Assembly (NCBI GenBank): GCA_947652605.1
Contig: CANTFG010000083.1
Location: 1 to 64,000, forward strand
Reading direction: 5' to 3'
DNA length: 64,000 nucleotides
Source of the DNA: Elmis aenea
Taxonomy: Eukaryota > Arthropoda > Insecta > Coleoptera > Elmidae
The notes beneath the pieces were generated by a model. It did no database searches. It saw only the letters and a list, made by a program, of their open reading frames with translations, and had not been told where the DNA came from. Positions within the stretch are counted from its first letter, which is position 1. The number at the start of each line of letters is the position of its first letter. Below, one piece after another: positions 31,457 to 42,529 of the stretch. The position numbers were made by a program, and so were the translations under genes.

Positions 31457-31680
31457 GAAATAGCCTCAAAGAATATTTTTGTAGAAATGAATGTCTTTTG
31501 ATGTGATTTGTATCATAATGTTATTAATTATTTATAGTTGTTTACAATGCAAAAAAAAAATACGTTGGTCCAGTAAATATTTATTTACGTACCTATTACA
31601 CCACATTTGGCGGCAATCTCGCCCCAAATTTTATCTGGTAAATATCTATTGTGGTGAGACCTGTGCCGTTGATCCCATAT

Positions 31681-32849
31681 GAAGACGTCGCGGGTAAAAT
31701 GATCATTGTCACAAATTGTAACTTCTAAGATAAAGCAATTTTAAAGTTTCAAAACACAAAACATTTCGTGTGTATGGTTTGTAATATATATATATATATT
31801 TTATAAATACATATTAGAATATTTATTGCTAACTGAAACAGTATAATATTACAAAGAAAAGCTAAATTATTTGTAAATTATTTTAAACTTAAGAATCCCA
31901 AGTGCATTTGTCAGCTAGATGCTAGAAGATCGATCCAAGTCAATATTTGATTTAAAAGAAAACATATTTTTTCTACATTAATATTAATATTAATATTCTT
32001 ACATCAGATCTCTTCCTCACTTGCTACTTTTATTTGATAAAAGGGCAGGTTACAGTAATAGTCTTGATGATCTTGTGATACGAATTTCTTTAATTCTTGT
32101 AAGTCATTGTATTTTTTTATAGGAATGGCTATAGCTTCGTTATATAATGAATTTGGCATATTCCATTTTGAATGTTTTCTTGGCATGATCATCTTACTGA
32201 TCTTTGAACCATTTTAAGTAGGTACGAGCTTCTGTTGTCCGTGAATATTTTGAATTTACGAAAAATTCCTTGGCAGGTCGTGTTGCGACGGGTGAAGTTT
32301 TTTTGTAAAATTATTCAATTTTTTTTTTCATGCATAAAACATATCCTGGGTACATTTGACTACAATAAACGGAAAAGGCTTAGTTAGTTCTGGCATTTTC
32401 AAACTCTCTTACCCAATGAACTGGAATTTCCGCTGTCGCCTTCTGATTTATAAGTCCAAAATCTTTATCACACTCCAAGTAGGAATGTTCTGTGACTTTA
32501 ATATCGTCAAATCGTTTTTCCTTATGAACTAGAAAGTGCAACTATCGAAAAATTGTGTAGTTTTTGTTGTGTCCCGGGCACGAGATGAATTTTTTTAGCT
32601 AAATAGATAAGCCGTGTCAAATTAGAGGAACTATCAAACATGAACTTGGATTGGTATTCCATAAAATGATACGTACAGATCCGTATTTCAAAGTACACCA
32701 TTTCTTTCAAAGCTTTTTTGACAGACTTTTGACGGTAATTGGCCAATGATATTTTGTCAGTTAACAAGTACATACATCAGTTACCAGATGTCACTGATAT
32801 CTTAAATTTGTAAAATTTGGACTATGATCGTTCTTCCCGCGACGTCTTC
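31681..32849. mobile_element. Unclassified 1.2-kb DNA element with 4-bp TSD
   Basis: Inverted ends GAAGACGTCGCGGG (31681 and, inverted, 32849) are followed by a second conserved block with ATGATCATTGTC and GATCATAGTCC. The flanks are ATAT at 31677-31680 and 32850-32853. Removing the element restores the MADF reading KRHI-WDQR. Two minus-strand frames (32192-32004, 32773-32522) carry no motif I recognise. It is probably an internally deleted element. Confidence 0.65.
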
Positions 32850-33112
32850 ATATGTGACGTTTTCTAAACACAGCGCTTATCAACTCCTCTTTATCCGTAA
32901 CTATTAGCGATGGGCAATTTGCGTAAAAATCGTTCAACCTACCTGGTTAACTTATACGAATCGACGAGTCGATTTTTAACTGATTAAAGCGGCCCCTGCA
33001 TGATCAATATTATTGCGGCAATATATTGCAAAATATTTTTTCTTGATATTTCAAACAGTGCAATATTATTGTCCAATTTTTAGTTGAAGTTTGAATTTTG
33101 TGCAGTTAACAT

Positions 33113-33229
33113 GTTGAGTGATACCGAAGCTAGTTGTGTGGCCATTGCACTGGGTTTGCTTCAGAAAAAAATCGAGGAAATGACGCAGATGGATGACGCA
33201 GTGGTTTTAGAAAAGAAAGCAGTATCATG
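33113..33229 (+). CDS. Short ORF, possible first exon of a Harbinger-like transposase
   Basis: ATG opens a 38-codon frame (MLSDTEASCVAIALGLLQKK, then acidic) ended by TGA. Its place, about 110 bp after a GGCCCCTGCATGATC-type end and upstream of the Harbinger-2 transposase part, fits a short first exon. The similarity is not strong. Confidence 0.3.
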
Positions 33230-33238
33230 AAAATTTAT

Positions 33239-34214
33239 TAACCCTCTATTGCACAAACCATAAAAGATCAATTATTTTTAAAAATTTGTAGTTAATATGC
33301 GGCACTGATGTGCTTTGAAAGATATATCTAGGTTCAAAAAATTTTGAAAATTAGTATTTTTGAAAAAAAAAAGTTGGTATATTTGAATATACAGTGTGCA
33401 ATTAAATAATTGTAATAAGGTATATAAGAAATATGACGATCGTTTTCTTGACAAGATTTTATTACTTCTACAACATTATATATTGTATAAGAAGTTTAAA
33501 AAACAATTATGTGTGAAATTCCTGAAAAATATTTCGGTCTGGCACAAAACACAGGTACTGACTTCACTTTGGTAATTTTTTGGCATTTTGCATTCTTACA
33601 CTTTCCAGTTTTTTGTTCATACTGGAGCCAGTGGTCAATTGCTCAATTAGATGACGTCGAGTGTCTGTATTTGGTGGAATAGAAAGCTTGGCCCTTTTGT
33701 TTTCAGATGATGACTGTGTACTCGAGGAACGACCTCTTTTCCTTGTTTTATCAGCCCAACATAAACTTTGTGCTCAGCTTTGAAATCATTAGGATGATAG
33801 GTTTTATCTTCAACACAATCGTCACTACTATAATCATCCTCACTCTCCACATCTGGCAGTAAAATTTTCACAGGATCTTTTTTTGCACCATAAAAAATTT
33901 TTGGATCCATAATTCATGAGATAATACAAAAAAAATACCTTAGATACACAAGGTATATTTTAAAATACAAATGCGGCACAGGCGGAAAATCGCAACGCGA
34001 TATGAAAATTCAATAACAGTATGCCAAAGCAATGTACACACACTAGACAATAGCGGAATATTTTTTGCAATTTAATTTTTACAAAGTAAAGTATTGAAAT
34101 CCGTACGTATTTCTTGTACATATTCACTACTACATAGCCTTTAAAACCAGTGACGTATTCAACAAAAATCACAACCATCAAACACCTTTACTTTACTTTA
34201 ATTACAAGGGCTAA
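33239..34214 (-). mobile_element. Probable non-autonomous piggyBac-like relic
   Basis: The left edge is TTAACCCTCTATTGCAC and the right edge reads AAGGGCTAA, an imperfect inverted match. The minus-strand frame from 33910 (MDPKIFYGAKKDPVKILLPD, then acidic EDDYSSDD, later RKRGRSSSTQSS) resembles the acidic N-terminus of piggyBac transposases. No catalytic region is present, so an internal deletion is assumed. Confidence 0.4.
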
Positions 34215-34268
34215 TTTAGTATCGTTCTATTTACAGTTGTACTGCAAACTACAATTTTACTTATGCGA

Positions 34269-34879
34269 ATGTAGGTTGCCAATGTAGAATATCGGATGGG
34301 GGCGTATTCAGTGAAACGAATTTCCAAAAGAACCTAGAAGATAACACAATGAACCTTCCCAGTCCGTGCGCTCTGCCTGGAAGGAATAATGCTGTACCGT
34401 TCGTTTTCGTTGCCGATGATGCGTTTCCTCTCTCACACAATATTATGAAGCCGTATGCCGCGGCACAAGATAAGGGTTCAATAAAAAGAATTTTTATTTA
34501 CCGCTTAAGTAGAGCACGTAGAGTGTCTGAGAACACTTTCGGGAAAATATCTTCTGGTTTTCGCATACTGAGAAAACCAATATTGTTGGAACCGAAAACG
34601 GCTAAAACAATTGTACTGGCCATACTTTATTTACACAATTTTATAAGAAAAAGCAAGTCTAAAGCAGTTTACAATCCCAATGAAGCTTTTGATACGGACT
34701 GCTCAGGCACAGGTCAAACTCGTCCAGGAATGTGGAGACAAGCTCCTTCAACACAAGGGTTCAACAACATTCCCAAGATGCCAAGAAGAAGTACAATCAA
34801 TGCACAGGCGGTTAGAAATGAATTTGCTGAGTCTTTTATTTCTCCGGAGGGGATAGTACCTTTTCAAAATGATAAATAA
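34269..34879 (+). pseudogene. Harbinger-2 transposase C-terminal part
   Basis: The frame reads CRISDGGVFSETNFQKNLED, FVFVADDAFPLSHNIMKPYA (second catalytic Asp region), YRLSRARRVSENTFGKISSG (catalytic Glu) and LYLHNFIRKSKSK. The first Asp region is lost upstream. The C-terminus to the stop at 34879 is clean, so decay is mainly by deletion. Confidence 0.85.
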
Positions 34880-34968
34880 TAAACACCTAATTTTATTGTT
34901 GAAAGTTTAAAACGAATCGTCAGCAAATGTTTGAAATGTAAAAAGGATCCAAATTTGTTAAACGTTTA

Positions 34969-35364
34969 TTAGATAATACCCATAATTTTTTTTTGCACTT
35001 TAATTGTACAACGTTCAACAAATAAATTTGAAAATTTTACCTGTGTGTCTGTCATTCCTCTTGCCCGATTTCTGTCTTTTAGGAACTCCATACTCTGATA
35101 AGCATACCATTTACTCTTGTAGACATCTTCCCCTCCTGCACCAGATCTATGACTGCTCCTTTTTTTTGACTTCTCGTGAAAAATTACATAAAACATTTTT
35201 CATTTTTCTTTCAACTGCATCTTTTGTCACACCGAATTTCGCAGCAATTTCCATAAACGCGTCATGCCGCTTATTGCGATCTTAGTATTCTTTTAATTTA
35301 CAATCCCACAAAACGGGCCGATCGCGATATAGGTCAATTAACAAGATAACTTTGTCATTTGACA
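34969..35364 (-). pseudogene. Harbinger-2 MADF gene
   Basis: From MSNDKVILLIDLYRDRPVLW the frame has a premature TAA after LKEY, then HDAFMEIAAKFGVTKDAVER, KNVLCNFSREVKKK and, after a frameshift near 35160, DVYKSKWYAYQSMEFLKDRN. These are the MADF blocks. The gene is convergent with the transposase at 34269-34879, 90 bp apart. Confidence 0.75.
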
Positions 35365-35399
35365 TGGTTACTCCATGGTTACTAAAGCGCGTAAACTAA

Positions 35400-35640
35400 A
35401 TAAATCAAATAATTAGGCCGTCGAATGTCAATTGGCACATCCCCACTTACACTTGCCACGCGGCTTTCTTTGATTTGGACCGACACTCGTCGGGTTCGGC
35501 TTGACATGCCAGTTGGCACAGGCCAACAAACACGTCCACATTACTCTTGGCAGTGCCAACTGTCCGATATATGCCAACTGGAATTGCCAGTTGGCATATA
35601 TCGGCATAATGTGGACGCGCCTTAAGACAACAACCTTTAT
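35400..35640. repeat. Terminal region of a decayed element with palindromes
   Basis: It contains several TGCCAACTGG/CCAGTTGGCA units. The longest is an exact hairpin with 18-bp arms (CCGATATATGCCAACTGG) and a 5-bp loop at 35568-35608. Probable end of Harbinger-2. Confidence 0.6.
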
Positions 35641-36056
35641 TTGTTTCACACAAGATGTGAAATGAAAACTCTTTCGAATAAGAACCTCGTTATTATGGAA
35701 AACGCAAGTTCAAATTACTATGCTTACCAGAATAGCAATGCAGAGTGCTATGTGATACCAAACGAAGCTGATGCGAAAGTGACAATGCGTTGGCTATACT
35801 TAACGATGCGATGGCTAAAATGTAACAAAGCAATGGATGGACTGTAACGATGCGTGGGCGGAAGTAAACAAGCGCGGGCGACTAACTATGCGTAGGCGAA
35901 AACTAACGATGCTAAGGCGAAACAATATGCAAGGGGCACAACGATCTCACCTAATACAGAAACTTTGTAAGACACTCGACGACAATAAAAAAAGGCTTTT
36001 AAAGGCAACACTTGTGTACATAAATGAGGAAGTTAAATGTTCAAAATGTACTTACT
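35641..36056. other. No supported gene; degenerate repeats
   Basis: The plus strand here has weak repeats of the type AACGATGCGTGGGCG / TATGCGTAGGCG (about 35800-35930). Short frames exist but none has a motif I recognise. Confidence 0.4.
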
Positions 36057-36242
36057 GATACAACCAACAACTTAATCCCCATTCGCCTCAGACAGAACAA
36101 CAGTTGTAAGGAAAAGGACGCCGATTAGTATCCAGTGGTAAGTGATCCAAACATTCCCTGCAAAATACGTGATTACAGGTAGATAGTATGTAGGTTAACC
36201 TGGGGACGACCGGAAACTTGCATTTATTGCACACGGGCGGAT
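36057..36242 (-). CDS. RING-finger-like exon
   Basis: The minus-strand stretch is bounded by a strong acceptor (TTTTTGTTTTCAG at 36243) and a strong donor (GTAAGTAC near 36056). In the frame set by the acceptor it reads DPPVCNKCKFPVVPRLTYIL and STCNHVFCRECLDHLP, giving C-x2-C-x13-C-x-H-x2-C-x2-C, the first six ligands of a RING finger. The frame stops inside the exon (near 36107) after PFPYNCCSV, without a clear final Cys pair. It may be a host E3-ligase exon with a frameshift, or a decayed copy. Confidence 0.45.
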
Positions 36243-36312
36243 CTGAAAACAAAAAATGATTTATTAAGACCAATTCAATGCAGCTGCGACAGATCTCGGT
36301 AATGACAAACAA

Positions 36313-38516
36313 ATATGTACCTCCTAAAGCAAATGGTATTTAACAAACGTTAGCAAACGACTCTTTAAGTATATCGGCCTGATTTAACTATGTGTACATG
36401 TTAATTATCAACAAATTCGTGTAAAATGTAATAATACCGAACTTTGACAACTCGTTTGGCAAAACACTAAATACATTGTTGGATTCCCAATTTGTTGTTT
36501 GAGATAACAAAAGTTATTTTATCAAACTACGGGATTGGCCAACTTCAGGATTGAATTATTTCTGACACCAGCCCCCTTATTCCGTAACTTTTAAACACCA
36601 GCGTAAACACCACGCGTTAGTGGTGACTTCCCAGTTCGGGTAGTTGATATTCCGTTTCTTCTGAGGACCAAGGATGAACCCTAACCGTAAATGCTAGACG
36701 TAATTCGCGTGAAACCGGCTCGACAGCCGCGTTTAAGGCTAAAACCCTGTCATTTCGACTTGTTTACTCAATACTCAATAACATTTAATGATTGGGGGTG
36801 AAATGTTATATTTAAGTAAATTTTTGGAGTGTTGTATTTGTGTTGAATTAAAAAAGAAACTATTTTTAACAATAATTAAGTGTGTTGGATATAAGTAAAT
36901 TTAGGAACGAAGCGACGAAATAGCGCTTTGGTAAGTACAGTAAATCTTTTATTTTACAAATTGATATTAATTTTGTTACATTTTTAAATCCGTAATATTA
37001 TATTGTGTTCATTCAACAAGTAAATAAATACCTCATGTAAACTAGTAATGTATATTATTCGCATGACAGTATATTGGTATTTTTACATTCTTTCAGAATG
37101 ATGGCCCATCTAACACATATTTTATGGTGGAACGAAGAAAAGAATAAACGCAACATTAAGAAATATGCAAACGTAACTTGCGAGATGCACAAAATTATAT
37201 CAAAATTAAGTTTTGTCATATCTTTGTGTATTATTCGCCAATTTTAATTTCACAGTCCAGCTTAATATATAAATAACATGGTATACATATTTGTTTGTAA
37301 CGTACATAGTGCAATAAATAAATGAAATCAACTAAACAAAATAGAATTACTTTACCACATCACTGGCCGAATTTTAAAAATACCCACCCAAAGTGCTGAC
37401 GACCATTGAAACAAAATTAATTCAGTAAACAAACTATAAAATAAGAAAACTTAACAAAATCGTTGTGTAATATAAAAATAGGAACAAAACGCATCAAAAC
37501 TTTAAAAAAAAACTACCATAAATACTTTAATGTAAGACAGAGTGTACAAAGTTACATGGCGGTAATTTTTAAACAAATACGCGTTAAGCATATTTCAGTT
37601 GTGAACGTGCGCAGTAGGATTTTCTGTACTAACTTTCCTAAAATAGTAGATACAGGTTTTAATTTGGGTAAACCCGCCGTGAGTTACCACCGGTGGGTTA
37701 GAGCATCGCTTTTCGTAGAAGTGGGTCATATTAACAAGGTAGTAATGAACTTGCATTTCCGTTAAATCCAAAGTTACAGAATCCAGCTGCAGGGCAGCTT
37801 TATTAACCAGTTACTCCGTAAACTGGGAGTTCTCACTATGTTTAGGTTTACGAACAAATATTTAACGTTTAAGTCATTTAAACAACTTATTAAAATGATT
37901 AGTTTTATTAAGCGTTGATTATTCCATGTACAAAAATGATTAGAAAACAGCCATTCCGGAACTATACTAGATAAACATTAAAATAACGAATAAATTCACT
38001 ACTTCAATTACATTTGTAATTAATTAAGTACTTTAAGTACCGTGGAATTATTGGAACCGTATAACTAGCGAAACTGTGGGACTGTAGAACTGCGGATAAA
38101 AGCGTGGCAACTTCTATTTATAATTTTAGATACAGGGGATGCTGGGAAATGACGCCATGTTCCACTAGTTTACCGTGAAATGTTGTGCAACAATATTTTA
38201 CGTTAAACAATAAGAGCTTTCAAAAACAATTAGAATATTATTTTAATAAAGGGATAATTGAATTATATTTTAATTTAAGAAACGTTAAATCAACAATTTA
38301 AGAAGTTATTACGCATCATTGCACAATGTTATGAATTATTACTTGAATGGGGAAAAGTTTCAATATTAAATGAAGGTTATTAAGGCGGGTAAAAGAACAA
38401 ATGTTGCAATGTACTTTGTTTGCAAAATATCGCCTTTTATCACGATAACGTTGTTTAAATACGTATACTCTAAATAGCAAATTGACTGATTACGATAAAT
38501 CGGACCGAGTTTATCA
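36313..38516. other. 2.2 kb without recognised genes
   Basis: This AT-rich stretch has only short frames; a 100-codon plus frame at 37463-37765 has no motif. It is the longest part of the window with no TE protein trace and could be host intron or intergenic DNA. Confidence 0.45.
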
Positions 38517-38519
38517 ATC

Positions 38520-41101
38520 GAGGCGTCCGGCTGTAAAACATGTTAAGTAACCAAAAAGAAATTTTACAGGAGAGTAGAAAAGCACTAACAGAACCCCAAA
38601 AAAATTAATTTTAGAGCAAATGGTTTATTATTGTTTATTTCTACATTAAGTTGAAATGGTTCAAGAGGAACGTTTAGGAATGAATGAAAAAATATTTTTT
38701 GCTCCGCTTCTAGGTTGAAAAAAAAACTCAAAAATGTTACTTAACAGGTTATATTTACGTGAAACCCTTAACACAAAAAACTATGCTATGTGACATAAAA
38801 AAAAATAAACAGTTCACAAAAGATAGAAAACTAAAATTGAAAACAAACTAAATCAGTCCTCCCTCTTAAGATTGTAGTAGAAGGCATGATGGATAGGGGG
38901 AATCCATTGTAGGCAGGATAAGACGTGATTCAGCTTTGACTCCTCAATGGGTAAAGCTTCTGCATATTTTTGTTCTAGGGTGACATTGAATCCTTCATCC
39001 CAAGTGGCACTTGGTCTGCCTCTTTTTTTTAATGATATTGTGGTTGCTAACCCACTGTAGGTCCCATAGGCTAACATGGTGAATGGTGTGTCTTCTGAGA
39101 ACTCTAATTTAACCGCTGCACTAATGCTAAAGTTGTTTTTTTCAGTTGATTTTGTATTTTGTTTGAAACACTGTCTTAAATTTGAAAACGCATAGAAATT
39201 TTCTTTCTTCATCGCTGTCACAATGAATGGTATTTTTTTGGTGCAGTTTTGAGAATATTTTCCCACTCCAGTGGAGAATAAACGGCCGAGCATTTTTTAG
39301 AATGCTTCTCTACAAGAGCAAAGTCTCTGTCACTCGGTAACATGGTATGGCCGACCTGTGGAAAAACATGTACTATTTTTTTGAAGCGACCTTTAGACAA
39401 AATGTAAAGCCAAAATGCAACCACTGTCCAATTTTTGTTTTGTCCACAGCAGTTGTCCGACACGGCGTACAAAGTGTCTCCCTTGATATCAAACAATTCG
39501 AAGTACTGGGGCAGACAACTAGCAATCTCGTCAGATCCTCTTTTTGCGGTAGATTCGTTCCAATAAAAAAAGTATCCTCTTTCAGGTTTGTTACAGCAAT
39601 GAATGCTGAAATTGTAAGTCCACATTTTTTTTTTGTAAAAGCAAGGACCTGTAGTCAGTTTGGGCGTTGGTAGCGCTTGTTGTAAGTCAAAAGTAATGAC
39701 ATGAATGTTAGGATTATGTTTTGATTCTTCAACAGCATTGTTGAGGACTGTTCTAGCTGCCTCAGCTTTGCGCAAATGCAACTCTTTTTGTTGTAGAAGA
39801 TTCGATAAGGTTTCCTGATTCCCAGAATCTTTGGCTGCCTTAATATTTACCACGAATTCATCACATTTAGCACACGTATCTGATTTTGGACTCTTAAAAG
39901 AAATGTTAAATTCTTCTGTGAAAAGTCTTCGAAATTTATCTGATGAGACTGCAGTTGTTGCACCTATATCACAGTTTCTCTTGTATTCTTCATAAACAGA
40001 TTCGATTGTGTAGTCTAGGCTCATATATTGTTTATTAGGATTTTTATGTCTGCTATAATGGCTTTCGTATTTGGGTAAAAGTTCTATGAACCGTCTTACA
40101 TTAGCTACGTCTTGCTCAGAATATTTCATTTTGTGATTATGATGTCTTCCTCTCATGTCAGATTGTGGAATAACGTGCCCTTCGCGCAACTGTTGTATAA
40201 TGTATTCAGTACGGCCTCTTCCAATGCCATGAATGGATATAAATGCTTGCTTGCAGATTTTATGACTTGTATTATTGTCTTTGATGGTATACTTAATGGT
40301 ACAGGTTCGCCTTGTATCATGGTTTTGAGTTTTTCTTTTAATAGTTTTTTTTTGAATACATCCAAATAGGTAAGCATTTTAAAGATTACGACTTGCCAGC
40401 GCCCAAAATTCCGAATATATTTTCTGTCGTGTATTTGGAAATACTTTTTCAAAACATTTCAGTTTGCAGTGACACGCTTCACCAGGTTGTTTCTGCACAA
40501 CAGCGCATCCTTTACCACGGTACATTTTATAGCCTTGGCCGCTGTCTTTGAGTTTTTTAATTTTACTTTGTTTACTACACGTTTTCTTCCAGCTTTAGCA
40601 GTTTCATTCTAAAAAAAAATAATACTACTGAAAATCTTTTGTTGCACAATATGTTGCACAAAGAACCTGGTAAGTGAGGAACTTAACAGGTTTTACATGA
40701 AATTGTTAGAAAATGAAACATGTAACAAACCTCATTTGTATTGTCACTATCTAATGATGATTCGCTTTGCACATAGTCCTTATCAGCATCGGAATCATCA
40801 ATTTGTTCATTAGACACATCAAATTGATTATCACTGTCCATTGTTGATAATATCCCGGCAAAACACTATCACATGTTAACTACATCCGCCATGTTTGTTT
40901 GTCACTTAAAAGTTTTTACATGAAAACAGAACCTTTTTGAAGTATTTAACATGGATTCGGTATTATCATATGACGTTATCTATGATGTTTGGATCCAAAT
41001 AACTACAGGAATCGCTAGCTATGATGGTTAACATGTTTTACGTGCAGAAAAGTTCGCATCTAAAAAACTGTTACTTAACAGGTTTTACAGCCGGACGCCT
41101 C
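38520..41101 (-). mobile_element. DUF7869-type DNA element with TIRs
   Basis: The ends are inverted: GAGGCGTCCGGCTGTAAAAC at 38520 and its complement ending at 41101, followed inward by TGTTAAGTAAC. The flanks give ATC at 38517-38519 and 41102-41104. An inner box of the type ACTTAACAGGTTTTACATG recurs near both ends (38745, 40680, 40905, 41067). The only gene is the DUF7869-like protein. The element is inserted in a hAT relic. Confidence 0.75.
38853..40841 (-). pseudogene. DUF7869-family transposase-like protein, frameshifted
   Basis: Exon 1 (40841 to about 40732) is acidic (MDSDNQFDVSNEQIDDSDAD) and is followed by a GT-AG intron and a basic exon (NETAKAGRKRVVNKVKLKN). A Cys/His cluster follows (EACHCKLKCFEKVFPNTRQK), then the large part at 40189-39218. 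That part has FKSPKSDTCAKCDEF, VITFDLQQALPTPKL, the YSDxCGGQN-type AVSDNCCGQNKNW, GHTMLPSDRDFALVEK and a C-terminal frame (39293-38853) with KKRGRPSATWDEGF. These blocks define an insect family annotated as DUF7869, presumed transposases. Breaks near 40450, 40180 and 39240 make it non-functional. Confidence 0.75.
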
Positions 41102-41104
41102 ATC

Positions 41105-41353
41105 GATGACCGATTAAACATTTGTTCAATTATATCGGCGGACTGGTTTTCTGTAAATAATTCATCTGTTCCACTGACCCCCTTGTTATATTTTGTTTCT
41201 TCTTTCTTGTTTTCTTTAGTACATTTATTCATTACTTTCCATGCTTTCTTCTGAAAAAAGTTTTAAGTTTTTTGCATTTTTGTATTTCCCGCTCGTGTTG
41301 CCGTTTAATGACACGTTTCTTTGCCCCGCTTAAATATTTTCGTCCAGACATTT
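41105..41353 (-). pseudogene. hAT transposase N-terminal fragment
   Basis: It starts MSGRKYLSGAKKRVIKRQHE, then EIQKCKKLKTFF, the standard start of hAT proteins of the TTF-finger/DUF4371 type, and continues with ENKKEETKYNKGVSGTDELF after one frameshift. It is cut at 41104 by the DUF7869 element. Confidence 0.65.
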
Positions 41354-41424
41354 TTTAAAATTATTATTAAATACACTCTTGACTTTTGGTTCTATCTAAA
41401 ATAACAAATTTAACTTCTTACAGC

Positions 41425-41665
41425 GGTATGCACTGTCGATCGCCGGAGGAGTCTCCGGCGGTGCGCCGACAGTTTGCGTTGCACAGTCGTTCGCCGGCGG
41501 CTCCTCCAGCGCACCGCCGGTGGCTCTGGCGCACCGCCGGCGGCTTCTCCGGCGGCTCCTCCGGCGAAGCGCCAAGCGTTGCACAGTCGTTCTCCGGCGA
41601 GTCTTCACCTAAGTGGCACATGCGCAATACTTTAAAACTCGGCGCTTCGCCGGCGCGAGTATCTA
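41425..41665. repeat. GC-rich repeat island
   Basis: About 240 bp of GCCGGCGG/CTCCGGCG motifs stand out in an otherwise AT-rich window. The box GCGTTGCACAGTCGTTC occurs at about 41476 and 41576, a spacing of 100 bp, so this is a degenerate tandem or inverted repeat. Open frames on both strands here are a composition effect. Confidence 0.7.
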
Positions 41666-42063
41666 GCATCTCCAGGTTACTGAATATTGTTGCAAAATGC
41701 AAATTTATATTTATTTTTGACATCAGTTTTTATCCTCGATGATGGAATAGTTTTGTATCATATGATTATAATTTTTTCTCCTCGGCACTGCACGATTTAT
41801 TCGATATAATATATTATTTAAGTGTTACAAAGTCGACTAAACTTCAATTGTACTGTACATGAAGTATTCACCTTAATTGTTTGTCCATGTGTTTGTCTGT
41901 GCTCATGTTTGATAAATGTACAATTGTACATATTACATATTACATATCTTATGTTCTTATTTTTCTCCTGGGTTTATAGCAAGTGTACAAAATACTGTGT
42001 AAAACGTTGCTCGTATTTCGGAGTGAAATTGGTCATGCCCTGCTGCGATGTTTTACGGTGGAA

Positions 42064-42307
42064 AAGAATAAACGTGGCAGGCCCACTTCTTCACCTGTAG
42101 ACCTGTACCTCCAGCCATCCCCAAACGTGCTGCAATAGTAATAGATGACGTGAGATTTGATCGGAAGGACCACTGGCCGATCCATATTGAGCCGAAAATA
42201 AGTTGTCGAAATTGCCAGCAATATACAAGAATGTCTTGTACAAAATGTTCGACACCATTGTGCCTTACAAAAGATAGAAATTGTTTTAAACAATTTCACA
42301 GCGCTTA
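42064..42307 (+). pseudogene. piggyBac transposase C-terminal zinc-ribbon fragment
   Basis: The plus frame reads KRGRPTSSPV and, after a shift, DVRFDRKDHWPIHIEPKISC and the Cys cluster CRNCQQYTRMSCTKCSTPLC, ending NCFKQFHSA. This is the cysteine-rich C-terminus of piggyBac transposases. The strand is opposite to the transposase at 42530-43759. Confidence 0.75.
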
Positions 42308-42529
42308 AAATATGTTACATATTTTTAGATGTTATACTCAGATAATCCTATCTTTTTGTTATGTTTTAGAATTTGTTTCATCATTGAGAATGTTGTTCTG
42401 TTTTATTATATCTCCTATATTATAATAAATAAATAAAATTAAATTAAAAAATAAATCAATTTACTATGATAAAAAAACAACATAAACATAAGCTAAAGAA
42501 ATTAAAAGATTTAAGTAAACAAATTTATT

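Larger units (their letters stand above)
30902..32900 (-). pseudogene. Harbinger-3 MADF gene, split by an unclassified element
   Basis: Going down the minus strand, VTDKEELISAVFRKRHI (about 32905-32855) is followed, after the insertion 31681-32849, by WDQRHRSHHNRYLPDKIWGE and IAAKCGV with a donor GTACGT near 31596. The second exon then reads AKKNWKVLRQRFKVYFDK and IEWSFSKRLLFLKGIF (31130-30950). Together these form a MADF domain. The remainder is decayed or lost at the gypsy-A edge. Confidence 0.65.

Noticed and set aside
37463..37765. 100-codon plus ORF
   Set aside because: No motif, no splice or promoter support, and composition like the AT-rich background.
41386..41742. 118-, 101- and 70-codon ORFs in the GC-rich island
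   Set aside because: Stops are rare in GCC/GGC-rich DNA; open frames occur on both strands with low-complexity Ala/Pro/Ser/Arg text.
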